DNA of 24,866 nucleotides from an uncultured Geobacter sp. (GCA_937886325.1 CALABV010000090.1:1-24866), one strand, 5' to 3'; positions 8,050-14,944 are shown, numbered from the stretch's first letter. Numbers and translations are program-made. Notes: a model not told the origin generated them from the letters alone.

Positions 8050-8189
8050 GTCTGTCTCCTCCCGGATGGAAAGGCCCGTCAGACGCCATGAACGGCATTT
8101 TTCTGCGGGAAGGGCACTGGCGCATTCAGCCGGTTTCCACTCTCCGCCTCCAGTAACAGCCTGGTATCCCATCGGCTGCTCATGCACGG

Positions 8190-8232
8190 GTGCCGGCACA
8201 CACCCCGCCCCTTCCGGGATATGTGCCGGCAC
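8190..8232. promoter_or_regulatory. Twin palindromes upstream of acoR
   Basis: The perfect palindrome GTGCCGGCAC occurs at 8190-8199 and again at 8223-8232, 33 bp apart centre to centre (about three helical turns), 141-183 bp upstream of the acoR start and just after the dehydrogenase stop. The two copies could bind a dimeric regulator cooperatively, or pair with each other as a 3' hairpin of the dehydrogenase mRNA. Confidence 0.5.
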
Positions 8233-8260
8233 CGTACAACATCAATTCACTTTTCAGGTC

Positions 8261-9061
8261 TTACACCAATACGATACCACCATCGATCATGACCGACTGC
8301 CCTGTCATGTAATCCGCGTCCTCGGATGCCAAGTAGGCGACAAACCCCGCAACCTGTTCCGGGGTTTCGACTTCCTTGGCAAGACATGCGCTAGTGATAT
8401 AAGCCTTGAGGGTTTCGCCTTTTGCCGCGCCGGTATACGCACCGATCTTTTCGTCGATGAGTGCCCACATATCGGTGCCGACGATGCCCGGGCAATAGCC
8501 GTTGACGGTGATTTTGTGTTCAGCCATTTCCTTGGCGAACGCCTGGGTGTATCCCCTTACGGCGAACTTCGAGGCGCTGTAGACGGGCAGGAAGGCAAAA
8601 CCCGAGTGTCCGGCGATGCTGGCGCAATTGATGATTTTACCGCCGCTGCCCAGATAGCCTTTATGCCCTTGCTTGATCATCTGTCTTGCCGCGGCGTTAT
8701 CGCAGAGGATTACACCTTTTACATTGACTGCAAGCTGATTGTCGATGTCTTCGGGGGTGTGGTCGAGGCCCACCTTCACGATACCGATACCTGCATTTGC
8801 CACCATGATGTCCAGTTTCCCATATTTTTCGACGGCCTTTGCCACCAAATCATTGACGTCCGCTTCCACGGTAACATCGGTCTTGATCGCCATTGCCTTG
8901 CCGCCCGCTGCCTCGATCTCGGCTGCAACCTTCTGTGCATTGTCAAACATGATGTCGCTTACCACGATGGTTGCGCCGTCAGCAGCCAACCGTCTGGCGA
9001 TTCCTCTCCCGATTCCTCGACCCGCTCCTGTTACGATTGCAACTTTGCCATCCAATTTCAT
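8261..9061 (-). CDS. budC: Acetoin reductase / 2,3-butanediol dehydrogenase (short-chain dehydrogenase)
   Basis: Classical SDR of 266 residues that most resembles diacetyl/acetoin reductases and meso-2,3-butanediol dehydrogenases, which interconvert acetoin and 2,3-butanediol with NAD(H). Seen: cofactor motif TGAGRGIG (11-18), NAG (89-91), catalytic S148, Y161 and K165 (YSASK), and PG motif YCPGIVGTDM. D36 after the second strand favours NAD+ over NADP+. AAAGGAG lies 11 bases before the ATG at 9061. It is followed by acoR on the same strand (211 bp gap) and preceded by a candidate sigma-54 promoter, both supporting a C4-diol role. Exact stereospecificity cannot be read from sequence; another secondary-alcohol substrate is possible. 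Confidence 0.88.
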   Translation of the reverse strand: MKLDGKVAIVTGAGRGIGRGIARRLAADGATIVVSDIMFDNAQKVAAEIEAAGGKAMAIKTDVTVEADVNDLVAKAVEKYGKLDIMVANAGIGIVKVGLDHTPEDIDNQLAVNVKGVILCDNAAARQMIKQGHKGYLGSGGKIINCASIAGHSGFAFLPVYSASKFAVRGYTQAFAKEMAEHKITVNGYCPGIVGTDMWALIDEKIGAYTGAAKGETLKAYITSACLAKEVETPEQVAGFVAYLASEDADYMTGQSVMIDGGIVLV

Positions 9062-9377
9062 GAGAACTACTCCTTTCTGAGGATAAATGCCGCCTGTGTT
9101 GACGGATTGTGGTGCTGTCTGAAATCCGGTTTTGGAAAATTACCATGACAGATACGGAGTCATAATGTTTATGATACGTACCTCGAAGATGACTTATATA
9201 CGATTATAATGACCTGGAAGGTTTCCATACCTTACATAATGACGCATCGATAAGCTTCTTAGAAATGCAGCACGCCGTCTATACTGTCTGACAAAGTCAT
9301 ATTGATAGAGATTGTCTTGGCTGAATAGGAATAATGTTTCAGATAAAACAGTTTTTGATGAATCATGCATTTGTATG

Positions 9378-9393
9378 AGCAACTACCATACCA
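9378..9393 (-). promoter_or_regulatory. Candidate sigma-54 promoter for the acetoin/butanediol dehydrogenase
   Basis: Minus-strand sequence TGGTATGGTAGTTGCT: TGG at -24, five spacer bases in the standard position, and a perfect TTGCT at -12. It is nearly the same as the element at 10387-10402. Transcription would begin near 9367, giving a leader of about 300 bases. Sigma-54 use fits the neighbouring acoR. Confidence 0.55.
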
Positions 9394-9508
9394 AACGATG
9401 AACAATTAAATGCGGCGCATGGAAAGATGATAGAAATCGATAACATGGCGGCATGGAGTGTCTTCAAACGGTTTTATGGAGCAGGTTGGGAGGGGGTAAA
9501 AAGGTAAA

Positions 9509-9562
9509 AAGTGTAAATGCCCATATACAGTTGTAAAGGTACGCTTATTTACACTTGTTACA
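9509..9562. promoter_or_regulatory. TGTAA/TTACA repeat cluster, possible upstream activator site
   Basis: Inverted repeat AAGTGTAAAT (9509-9518)/ATTTACACTT (9547-9556), with additional TGTAA at 9532-9536 and TTACA at 9558-9562: four half-sites in 54 bp. The cluster lies about 115-170 bp upstream of the candidate -24/-12 element, the usual distance for enhancer-binding proteins. The binding protein is unknown; AcoR is the obvious candidate. Confidence 0.45.
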
Positions 9563-9688
9563 TCCTGACCCCACGGCGTGATGGGCGGAAGGGTGGGGAG
9601 ATGCAGGGCAAGTTTGCTACACTCGGTGAGAAAATGGGAAGAAACAGGTTGCGGGGAGGGTGTCGGTAATAAGAAATGGGTATTTCCG

Positions 9689-10327
9689 TCAGAAGTCCCC
9701 ACCCCCCTCTTCCAGGATGCACGTCAGTATTCTGTCGGTGTACGCTCTCGACTCCTTCATGTTTCTGTGAACCCGTTCCCGCGCTTCTATTTCCTGCATG
9801 AGTTTCAGCTTTTTGATGCCCATTTCAGTAATGATATTCATGAGGTTTGTGTACAGCTCCAAAGCGTTGCGCATCTGTTCGCGGGAATAGGTCGGGACGC
9901 GTTCCAATGCTTCTAGATACCTGGCTTCATCAAAGCCGAATTCCCGCGCCTGTCTGCGGAAGATTTCCGATTCCGGTTTGTCGTCCTCATAGAAGCACTG
10001 TCCGAAGAAGAAGGTCGCTATATGCCCGCCGTCGAAAAATATCGGCATGGCCATGTCCCATAGGCCGTTTTTGCATTGGTATTCGAAAAACCTTCCCTCG
10101 TATTCGTGCAGATGTTTCTTGATGAACGCCTCGCTTTCCTTGCAACGGGCGAGGGTAACCGGGTGCTGCCGGTGGAAGCGCACGCAGATGTCCTGCCATC
10201 CAACGGCTACAAGGACCTTCTCATTGGTATCCAGTATTGCGGAAAGCAGCCCCGTAACTTTGTTGTAGGACTCCATGAGGGTCTGTATCTGCTTGATATC
10301 GAAAAGCTGAGAGAAGCTGTATTTCAT
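9689..10327 (-). CDS. Stand-alone PocR ligand-binding domain protein
   Basis: A 212-residue cytoplasmic sensor protein. Residues about 5-140 match the PocR ligand-binding domain, known from the 1,2-propanediol regulator PocR and from many sensor kinases. Features are FSQLFDIKQIQTLM at the start, DICVRFHRQHP, the conserved C-Y-C pattern around FFEYQCKNGLWDMAMPIFFDGGHIATFFFGQ, and a helical tail (about 150-205) resembling the coiled-coil linker before a PAS or kinase domain. The protein ends in TDRILTCILEEGGGDF, just where a PAS domain would begin; the next bases encode no PAS in any frame. No output domain is present, so it is either a relic of a sensor kinase or a genuine one-domain partner protein. 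A strong -24/-12 sequence lies 60 bp upstream. Confidence 0.85.
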   Translation of the reverse strand: MKYSFSQLFDIKQIQTLMESYNKVTGLLSAILDTNEKVLVAVGWQDICVRFHRQHPVTLARCKESEAFIKKHLHEYEGRFFEYQCKNGLWDMAMPIFFDGGHIATFFFGQCFYEDDKPESEIFRRQAREFGFDEARYLEALERVPTYSREQMRNALELYTNLMNIITEMGIKKLKLMQEIEARERVHRNMKESRAYTDRILTCILEEGGGDF

Positions 10328-10386
10328 TGATTCACCGGAATAATCGAGAAAAGTGAATTTCCAGCGCCACGGTGATGTTATTTTTC

Positions 10387-10402
10387 AGCAAGTATTGTAC
10401 CA
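10387..10402 (-). promoter_or_regulatory. Sigma-54 promoter of the PocR-domain gene
   Basis: Minus-strand TGGTACAATACTTGCT fits the consensus TGGCAC-N5-TTGCW with one mismatch and exact spacing. The start of transcription would be near 10377, about 50 bases before the ATG at 10327. The palindrome CAATAAGCTTATTG (10401-10414) abuts the -24 element, and strong GC dyads lie 83-170 bp upstream. Confidence 0.7.
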
Positions 10403-10414
10403 ATAAGCTTATTG
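10401..10414. promoter_or_regulatory. Perfect 14-bp palindrome beside the sigma-54 promoter
   Basis: CAATAAGCTTATTG is fully self-complementary and overlaps the -24 region of the pocR-type promoter by two bases. It could be an operator; it also overlaps the proposed -35 box of the divergent candidate RNA. Confidence 0.4.
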
Positions 10415-10439
10415 CCTTATGCCTATAGTGATTACAATT
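10412..10439 (+). promoter_or_regulatory. Possible sigma-70 promoter of candidate small RNA
   Basis: TTGCCT (10412-10417), 16-base spacer, TACAAT (10434-10439). Four and five of six consensus matches. It points rightward, divergent from the PocR-domain gene, into an ORF-free region that ends in an intrinsic terminator. Confidence 0.35.
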
Positions 10440-10445
10440 GGTTAT

Positions 10446-10722
10446 GGAGTGCCTTTTCACGGTTTGCGGTCCATTCATACGGTTTGCCGCGGACACCGCG
10501 GCACACCTGTTTCAGTAGCGGGGTACGTCGACCGGCGGCACGGTACAGGTGTACTCGAAGGAGTGCCGCCGGTAAACATGCCGGAGAACTGAATCCGAGG
10601 CAAAAAATCGGGTGAATTGTTGCATCTCTCCTCTTCTGCGCTATAGTTACCATACGTTGTAGACTTCTCCTTTTGGTTCCCCCCTGTGGATGCATCTTTT
10701 TTCATCCGCGGGGGTTTTTTTT
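10446..10722 (+). ncRNA. Candidate structured small RNA
   Basis: An ORF-free stretch of about 277 bases with a possible promoter upstream and an excellent terminator at its end. It contains hairpin TGCCGCGG-ACA-CCGCGGCA (10485-10503), a 10-bp stem CCGGCGGCAC/GTGCCGCCGG (10532-10541, 10563-10572) enclosing GTACA/TGTAC, and two CU-rich stretches, TCTCCT (10627-10632) and TTCTCCTTTT (10665-10674), complementary to Shine-Dalgarno sites. No known riboswitch consensus is recognised. The next plus-strand gene has its own extended -10 box after the terminator, so this need not be a leader. The dyads could instead be activator sites for the divergent sigma-54 promoter. Confidence 0.35.
10681..10722 (+). 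terminator. Strong intrinsic terminator without an upstream plus-strand gene
   Basis: Twelve-bp stem, 10681-10692 with 10703-10714 (two G-U pairs), a 10-base loop and eight T residues at 10715-10722. It is oriented rightward, yet the nearest plus-strand CDS upstream ends at 4598, so it must end a non-coding transcript or act as a leader attenuator. Confidence 0.85.
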
Positions 10723-10778
10723 AACCGGTGGATCTTGTATCTGCCCTTGTGTAAAATGTCGTCGGTCCGGTTGAATAG

Positions 10779-10787
10779 TGCTATGAT
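10779..10787 (+). promoter_or_regulatory. Extended -10 box upstream of the hypothetical gene
   Basis: TGCTATGAT fits the extended -10 pattern TGnTATAAT with one mismatch, 51 bp before the ATG at 10838. No good -35 box is visible, as is common for extended -10 promoters. Confidence 0.4.
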
Positions 10788-10837
10788 CAGCGTGAAAAGG
10801 GTCATGTTTTTTATCACAACCGGAAACGGAGGGTCCC

Positions 10838-11332
10838 ATGGGTCATGCAGTGAAGAATATCTCACCGGATGAAGGTTCCCGAAGCGCCGCCGTCTCCTCT
10901 CCCCTTATGGACGCTCTCCTGGAATCCTGCAAGGCCATGCTTCCCCTGGTATGTCGGCACTATGCAGGCACCCCCGAAGGAGATTCGGTCATCATGGCCG
11001 CCGAACGGGCGATTGAACGCGCGGAAAATCAGTCGTTGCGGCTTTGGGGGGCGATGCCCCCGAAATCGGGATTTTTCGGCAGGGTAGGCAATCACTACGA
11101 CTTCGAGATCGTCGTCAAAAGAGTGTATGAGCGGACCCGGCATTATCGGGTGGAGGGACGGGATCGCCTGGGGCGTCGTGTTATCATCAGGGTGCACAAG
11201 GATGAGAACGAGTTTTCCGTTTCCCCTGGAGAGACGATCCTCTTCCGGGGCAGGATACTGACCCACCGCGCATTGTTCGGCGCGCCGGTGAACTACATCG
11301 AGGCGACCTCGGGAGTGGTTACGGTGGAATAA
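10838..11332 (+). CDS. Hypothetical protein
   Basis: A 164-residue soluble protein that I do not recognise. The start at 10838 is supported by GGAGGG seven bases upstream. The N-terminal half is probably helical (MDALLESCKAMLPLVCRHYAG, then MAAERAIERAENQSLRLWGAM). The C-terminal half looks like a small beta barrel, possibly OB-fold-like (YDFEIVVKRVYERTRHYRVEGRDRLGRRVIIRVHKDENEF, ending SPGETILFRGRILTHR). No signal peptide or membrane segment. It is convergent with the RNase Z-like gene, with only nine bases between stops. The beta-barrel idea is inference from strand pattern; nucleic-acid binding would be a guess. Confidence 0.8.
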   Translation: MGHAVKNISPDEGSRSAAVSSPLMDALLESCKAMLPLVCRHYAGTPEGDSVIMAAERAIERAENQSLRLWGAMPPKSGFFGRVGNHYDFEIVVKRVYERTRHYRVEGRDRLGRRVIIRVHKDENEFSVSPGETILFRGRILTHRALFGAPVNYIEATSGVVTVE

Positions 11333-11341
11333 TTTCCCTCT

Positions 11342-12436
11342 TCAGGGGGAGCCTTTCGCCTTGGGGACCTCGCAGGGCAGCAGCGGACGGGGCGTCACCA
11401 GCTTGGGCAACCGCAGCAGGGTTACACCCGGCGGGGCTTCCAGTTCCTCATAGAGGCGTTCCCAGGTGTGGATATAACTCTTGGACAGGTGCATGGGAAG
11501 GAAGAAGGCGGGGCGGAGCTTTTCCACAAGGAAGTTGACGTCGCCGGTGCACAGGTGGGACGAGACGCGGGCCTTGTCCCGGTCCGCCTCCAGGAACGAG
11601 CATTCGCAGACCAGCAGCGTCACACCCTTGAGGAGCGCCGTCAGCTTTTCCAGGTTTTCGTCGCTGAAGCCGATATCGGTCACGTATCCTATTGAGGCGC
11701 CGGGCCGTTCCCCCCGGATGCTCCCGTAGAGGCGCGCGGCGTCCTCCGCTCTTTCCTCGACAACCTCGTCTGCCCGGCGGCGCAACACCGTCACCGCTTC
11801 CCCTTCCATCCCTCCCTGCGCGAACAGCCGCCGCAGAATCCGCAGCCATTCCCCCTTCACCAGTCCGGCAGCTTCAATCCTGCCGTCATCCACCTGAAAT
11901 GAAGGATGTTCGGAGATCCTGTAGATGAGGGACGGTATCCGGTGGTCGCACGTCTCCGCCTCCACCTGGAGGAAGCGGTTGCTGTAGAGTACACGATCCC
12001 GCCGCGCCTGCTCCCCAGGGCAATGACGGGCAAAACCCTCCGGGCCGGAGAACAGGGTGGTGGCGATGCGATGGGCAAAGACCTCGTGGACCCGGAAGGA
12101 GCCCCAATACGGTTCGGCCAGGTTCCAGTCGTAGCCGGACAACTTGGCTCCCATCTTGTCCGCCAGACCGGGGGGACCGTAGATGTCCGTGGTGCGGGGA
12201 GAGACATGGAGGGTGCGGAGAAAGGTGTCGATGCCCATGAAGTGGTCCATGTGGGCGTGGGTGATGAAAAGGGCGGAGGTTGATTTCAGTACGCGCTTGG
12301 CAAGGTGGTGGATCCGGCCGCAATCCATGAGCAGGCTCCGTCCCAGGGGCCTGACATGCACGGAGAGCACCGGGTCGTCCAGCAGCCCCGAGAAGAAGAC
12401 CGGTTCCAGGTAACGGAACGGAAGCCGGGGGTTCAT
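11342..12436 (-). CDS. RNase Z-like metallo-beta-lactamase-fold hydrolase
   Basis: A 364-residue MBL-fold metallo-hydrolase resembling the ElaC/RNase Z branch. Seen: the two-metal motif THAHMDH (about 58-64), further His ligands probably in FARHCPG and MHLSKSY, and YVTDIGFSDEN followed by LLVCECSFLEADRDKA, an arrangement typical of RNase Z-like proteins (metal-binding Asp, then a Cys/Glu strand, then a downstream HL motif). The start at 12436 has AGAGGAG about five bases upstream. It is the last gene of an apparent minus-strand operon behind an exported protein (36 bp gap) and a histidine kinase. It is longer than bacterial tRNA 3'-endonuclease (about 305-310), so tRNA processing is uncertain; another phosphodiester or ester substrate is possible. 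Confidence 0.85.
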   Translation of the reverse strand: MNPRLPFRYLEPVFFSGLLDDPVLSVHVRPLGRSLLMDCGRIHHLAKRVLKSTSALFITHAHMDHFMGIDTFLRTLHVSPRTTDIYGPPGLADKMGAKLSGYDWNLAEPYWGSFRVHEVFAHRIATTLFSGPEGFARHCPGEQARRDRVLYSNRFLQVEAETCDHRIPSLIYRISEHPSFQVDDGRIEAAGLVKGEWLRILRRLFAQGGMEGEAVTVLRRRADEVVEERAEDAARLYGSIRGERPGASIGYVTDIGFSDENLEKLTALLKGVTLLVCECSFLEADRDKARVSSHLCTGDVNFLVEKLRPAFFLPMHLSKSYIHTWERLYEELEAPPGVTLLRLPKLVTPRPLLPCEVPKAKGSP

Positions 12437-12472
12437 TTCACTCCTCTTTCTTGATCAGGTGATGCCGCACCG

Positions 12473-13231
12473 TCAGCATTGCTTCTTGTCCCTTCTTTTC
12501 CGGATGACAAACCAGAGAAACACGACCGAGGCCATACACGCGACGGCTATCCCCACTATCATGCCCCGCCCGATTCCGCCCGATGCGGGCTCCGAATCCC
12601 CGGCCCCGGAACGGTACTTCAGCTCGTCGGAGAGAACGGCGCCCTTGACGATGGCCTCGAAGACCGGGAGGTATCCCCGGAATTCCTGCTCCTCGGCGTA
12701 GCAGGAGATCTGGATGAAGCCGGTTTCGGTCAGGACCGTGCCGATCAGACCGTTGATCGTCCCGACACCTTTTACGTCGATGGACATCCGCGTCCAGAGG
12801 GTATGGGTGGAGGGATCCAGTACGGTCTCTCCAATTTTGCCGTTGGCAGCAAAGGATGAAAGGGATTTTCCGGCCTTGGCAAAGCTGGAATCCATTGCCT
12901 CTCCGATCTTCGACAGTGAACGGAGCTGGTCTTCCGGGACCCGGCCGGAGCGTTTCACCTGGACCAGGATATAGGGATAGGTAAACCACCTGCGAGCGGC
13001 TGAAAGCTGGAAGCCGTAGTCGTACACCTGTTTCTCCGTCTGAGGCGCCAGTTTGGCGATCTCCCGGGAATACGCGTCCAGCACGTCCGCGGGAATCGGT
13101 TTCCAGTCGGTCGGCAGGTGAAGGGTGAAGCCGTCCTTGGTCGGAAAGGGCTGCTCCGCTTCCTGTGCGAAACAGCCCGCGGCAAAGAACAGGGACAGAA
13201 TGACCGAAAGAAAAAGGGGTGCTCTTTTCAT
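12473..13231 (-). CDS. Exported protein with C-terminal membrane anchor
   Basis: A 252-residue protein of unknown function. From the ATG at 13231 (GGAG about eight bases upstream) it begins with a signal peptide, MKRAPLFLSVILSLFFAAGC, whose AAGC could be a lipobox or precede ordinary cleavage at FAQ-EA. The periplasmic part (about 25-215) is mostly alpha/beta, with LHLPTDWKPIPADVLDAYSREIAKL near its start, reminiscent of small stress or lipoprotein folds. A single C-terminal transmembrane helix follows (GMIVGIAVACMASVVFLWFVI) with a basic cytoplasmic tail RKRRDKK. It sits 35 bp after the histidine kinase gene and 36 bp before the MBL gene, so the three are probably co-transcribed. It may be an envelope input for the kinase (inference). 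Confidence 0.8.
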   Translation of the reverse strand: MKRAPLFLSVILSLFFAAGCFAQEAEQPFPTKDGFTLHLPTDWKPIPADVLDAYSREIAKLAPQTEKQVYDYGFQLSAARRWFTYPYILVQVKRSGRVPEDQLRSLSKIGEAMDSSFAKAGKSLSSFAANGKIGETVLDPSTHTLWTRMSIDVKGVGTINGLIGTVLTETGFIQISCYAEEQEFRGYLPVFEAIVKGAVLSDELKYRSGAGDSEPASGGIGRGMIVGIAVACMASVVFLWFVIRKRRDKKQC

Positions 13232-13266
13232 GGGAAGGCTCCATTCCAGCGGGAAGGGGACAGGGG

Positions 13267-14760
13267 TTATTGCCATGCCGGGGATGCCGTCGCCTCAGGC
13301 GTCTCTTCCGGGAATGGGACAAGGGACGGGCCGGCAAGGGGGAGATAGATCCTGAACGTGGTCCCCTCCCCCGGCTTCGAAGTCACGTCAAGGAAGCCGT
13401 TATGCTGCTTTATTATGCCGTAGACCATGGCCAGCCCGAGCCCGGTTCCTCTCCCCACCTCCTTGGTGGTGAAGAACGGTTCGAAGATGCGTGTCCGGGT
13501 GGCTTCGTCCATGCCGTGTCCCCTGTCGGCAACGGTGATGAGGGCGTAGCGGCCGGCGTGCGCCGTTCCGTGGGAATGGGTGAATTCGTCGGTCATTTCA
13601 ACCACATCGCCGTAGATTGAAAGGAGGCCGCCTTCCGGCATGGCGTCGCGGGCGTTGGAGGCCAGGTTGACGAGGACCTGCTCCAGCAGGCCACCGTCGG
13701 CCAGTATGGTGATGGGTGTGTCGCGACAGGAAACGGACAGTTCCACATTCTTCCCAATCATCATGGAGAGCAGCGGCTTCACACTCGACATGATGTCATT
13801 CAGTTTGACCAATTGCGGATGTACCCGCTGTTTTCTGCTGAAGGACAACAGGTCCTGCGTGAGGCGCGCGGCACGCTGCCCGGAAAAGGTGATTTTTTCC
13901 ACGTAGGAGCGCAGGGGGTCGTCCATCCTCATTTTCATGCGCAGAAATCCCGCATAGCCGATAACCGCGGCAAGGATATTATTGAATTCGTGGGCGATGC
14001 CTCCGGCAAGTTGCCCGACCGCTTCCATCTTCTGCGATTGGATCAGTTGTTCCTGAAGGCGCCGGTTTTCCCCTTCCGCCTGCTTCCTCTCCCGAACCTC
14101 CCTTTCCAGTTCGCGATTGGTGGAGAGTATCTCGTCGTTCTTGCGCTGGATGGTCATCCGGAGCAGGAAGTCGGATCTTTTATACCGTTCCATGGAATAG
14201 CAGAGGAACATTCCCGCGATGATGAAGGAGAAAAAGATGAAGGTGTTGCTGATCAGGATCGGAGCCTGGGTCCGCGCGTCCATGAGGACCGCTGTTTCGT
14301 AGAGGACGAAAATACTCCAGGAAAGGATGGATGCCGTCAGGAAGCGCAGCCGGAAATAGAAAAGCAGGCACAGCAGCAGACCGGCATAGTAGAGGTGACT
14401 GCCGGGCGGACTCGCCATGACTATCATGGCGATGATTCCCGCTCCGGCGGCGAAACAGGCGAGAATCAGCGCCGGCTCCAGAAACCGGCGGGAGAGCCTG
14501 GAAAAGGTGAAGAGAAAGACCCCCAGCAGCAGGGGGCAGACAAGGGCGAAACGGATGTACCAGGTCGCGATGCGGATTTCAGGGATTATCCAGAAGTCGA
14601 GGATGCCGTACACCGCGTAGAGAAAGCATCCCAGCAGGAGATCCTGGCGGAAATGGGAAAGATTCCGCGTAAAGAAATCATCGCGGAAATCGGCTTCCAG
14701 TTCCTTGTCGCGAAAAGAGAGCGTGACCGGATCAAAGGGGATATCTTTCCGTGTGTACAT
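13267..14760 (-). CDS. Membrane-bound sensor histidine kinase
   Basis: Sensor kinase of 497 residues from the chosen start. Seen: about six hydrophobic segments between residues 35 and 190 (LLLGCFLYAVYGILDFWIIP through ILISNTFIFFSFIIAGMFLCY); a coiled linker; the HisKA phosphoacceptor H257 in GGIAHEFNN; the N box NLASNARDAMPEGG; G1 ADRGHGMD; F box FEPFFTTK; G2 GRGTGLGLAMV. The ATG at 14760 has GGAG nine bases upstream and begins a normal cytoplasmic N-terminus (MYTRKD); in-frame ATGs at 14769, 14799 and 14898 would extend it without supporting sites. No response regulator gene is adjacent, so it is an orphan kinase. Downstream partners are an anchored exported protein and a metallo-hydrolase. 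The signal is unknown. Confidence 0.9.
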   Translation of the reverse strand: MYTRKDIPFDPVTLSFRDKELEADFRDDFFTRNLSHFRQDLLLGCFLYAVYGILDFWIIPEIRIATWYIRFALVCPLLLGVFLFTFSRLSRRFLEPALILACFAAGAGIIAMIVMASPPGSHLYYAGLLLCLLFYFRLRFLTASILSWSIFVLYETAVLMDARTQAPILISNTFIFFSFIIAGMFLCYSMERYKRSDFLLRMTIQRKNDEILSTNRELEREVRERKQAEGENRRLQEQLIQSQKMEAVGQLAGGIAHEFNNILAAVIGYAGFLRMKMRMDDPLRSYVEKITFSGQRAARLTQDLLSFSRKQRVHPQLVKLNDIMSSVKPLLSMMIGKNVELSVSCRDTPITILADGGLLEQVLVNLASNARDAMPEGGLLSIYGDVVEMTDEFTHSHGTAHAGRYALITVADRGHGMDEATRTRIFEPFFTTKEVGRGTGLGLAMVYGIIKQHNGFLDVTSKPGEGTTFRIYLPLAGPSLVPFPEETPEATASPAWQ

Positions 14761-14944
14761 TCGATCCATCTCCAGGTCCGATGACAGGATTCCGTCCATC
14801 ACCGTGTTGCTGAACCCGTTCGTGCGGAAGGCGCCGACAAACGCCGTGCGTATGATTCCGAAACGGCCGTTGCGGTTTCCAGAAAATACTCCATTCACGG
14901 GGTAATGTCAAAACAAGTACTGCGTTCCTGAAAGGAGGAATGTG

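Larger units (their letters stand above)
9062..9688. other. Regulatory interval between the dehydrogenase and the PocR-domain gene
   Basis: A 627-bp AT-rich region without a credible ORF. Reading on the minus strand towards the dehydrogenase it holds a cluster of TGTAA/TTACA motifs (9509-9562), a candidate -24/-12 promoter (9378-9393), and a TCATAA/TTATGA dyad at 9160-9174 in the presumed 300-base leader. The layout matches an enhancer-dependent promoter region. Confidence 0.6.

Noticed and set aside
8039..9148. 369-codon plus-strand frame over the dehydrogenase gene
   Set aside because: Antisense shadow of an SDR with all catalytic motifs; starts inside acoR and has no family features.
9406..9702. 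98-codon minus-strand frame after the PocR-domain gene, as a frameshifted continuation
   Set aside because: The translation is Pro/Ser/His-rich with no PAS or kinase similarity in any frame, so a simple frameshift at the G run near 9700 does not restore a sensor kinase.
10573..10837. Riboswitch upstream of the hypothetical gene
   Set aside because: No c-di-GMP, cobalamin, TPP, SAM or similar consensus could be read, and an extended -10 box lies between the terminator and the gene.
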